A stretch of DNA of 5,540 nt. It comes from a bacterium. Its GTDB lineage: Bacteria; AUK180. The first letter of the stretch is position 1; each line of letters begins with the position of its first letter. Location of the stretch: positions 1 through 5,540 of the forward strand of contig JAGGYO010000359.1 of assembly GCA_021162505.1 (NCBI GenBank), written 5' to 3'. The notes beneath the pieces are model-generated. The model ran no database searches. It was not told the DNA's origin and saw only the letters and a list, made by a program, of their open reading frames with translations. Position numbers and translations under genes: made by a program. Of this stretch, positions 5,254 through 5,540 are shown one piece after another.

Positions 5254-5540
5254 TTAATCAATATCGATTAATATATCTTTTAGAGACACCTCTTGTTTTT
5301 CAGGTTTTTCGGAAGTTTCGGGTGAAGAAGGACTTGAATGCCCCATAAGAAAAGATCCTAAAAAACAAGCCTTTGGATAGGAATCATTTCCGTCCGGATC
5401 AATATATTTTATAGGATTATTTGCACAATATTGATAACGATTTATAGTTTCCGGTCTTTTTATTTCAATTTTCGCATTATCCGTACTCATAAACCTCCCC
5501 CTGAATGCAAATTGACAATGCCTGCCTGTGCGTTGCACGC
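5254..5540 (-). CDS. C-terminal end of an RHS-repeat-associated core protein (partial)
   Basis: The frame is open to the window edge, so the beginning of the gene lies outside. The first complete codon (GTG, 5536-5538) is not taken as a real start. The signature of the RHS core end is clear: GRFMSTD, then PETINRYQYCANNPIKYIDPDGND at about residues 29-52. This is the motif that closes the RHS beta-cocoon, after which a variable C-terminal domain, often a toxin, begins. Here only 42 residues follow: a mildly hydrophobic SYPKACFLGSFLMGH stretch and a charged PETSEKPEKQEVSLKDILIDID tail. No toxin domain is recognisable. The residues before GRF (RHCQFAF) do not resemble the usual YYDPxxGRF, so this may be a decayed or rearranged remnant. 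A GGGGGAGG 3 nt before M17 looks like a Shine-Dalgarno but falls within the core motif. No terminator is seen after the stop. Confidence 0.7.
   Translation of the reverse strand, partial: VQRTGRHCQFAFRGRFMSTDNAKIEIKRPETINRYQYCANNPIKYIDPDGNDSYPKACFLGSFLMGHSSPSSPETSEKPEKQEVSLKDILIDID

Noticed and set aside
4961..5257. Plus-strand 98-codon frame between the YhcG remnant and the RHS end
   Set aside because: It is low-complexity, covers a well-formed minus-strand promoter, and has no recognisable domain or ribosome binding site.

Overview
This window is AT-rich bacterial DNA in which every supported gene lies on the minus strand. Read in transcription order, from high to low coordinates, it holds: the C-terminal end of an RHS-repeat protein cut by the window edge; a truncated YhcG/DUF1016-family gene with its own good sigma-70 promoter; a zone of short repeats; a small putative lipoprotein gene; a three-gene chain (sensorless histidine kinase, NtrC-type sigma-54 activator, type II thymidine kinase tdk); a two-TM protein of unknown function; and a 286-bp array of 8-bp tandem repeats that runs off the window start.

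The organism looks like an uncultured Gram-negative-type bacterium. The reasons are low GC, a lipoprotein-like signal peptide, a sigma-54 activator with an intact GAFTGA loop, canonical AGGAGG Shine-Dalgarno sites and TTGATT/TATAAT-like promoters, and many small dispersed palindromes. I cannot place it to phylum from the sequence alone.

The clearest functional unit is the kinase-regulator-tdk chain at 1087-3685. The stop codon of each of the first two genes overlaps the next start as ATGA. The regulator has no visible ribosome binding site of its own, so it probably depends on coupling. The kinase has a consensus-like promoter whose predicted +1 is exactly the A of the ATG, predicting a leaderless mRNA. 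A cytosolic kinase whose phosphoacceptor His is residue 12 must get its signal from a partner protein. Why thymidine kinase is tied to it is not evident.

The second theme is repeats. Positions 4342-4471 hold a candidate element with an 11-bp perfect direct repeat at each end, 119 bp apart, and four nearly back-to-back hairpins plus a fifth larger one. Next to it are a 7-bp tandem repeat (4474-4515) and a pair of head-to-head palindromic units (4521-4575). These units supply the C-terminal codons and terminate the truncated YhcG gene. The first 289 bases contain no G on the plus strand. I found no RNA genes, CRISPR array, complete insertion sequence or convincing rho-independent terminator, and I do not claim a new defence or metabolic system here.
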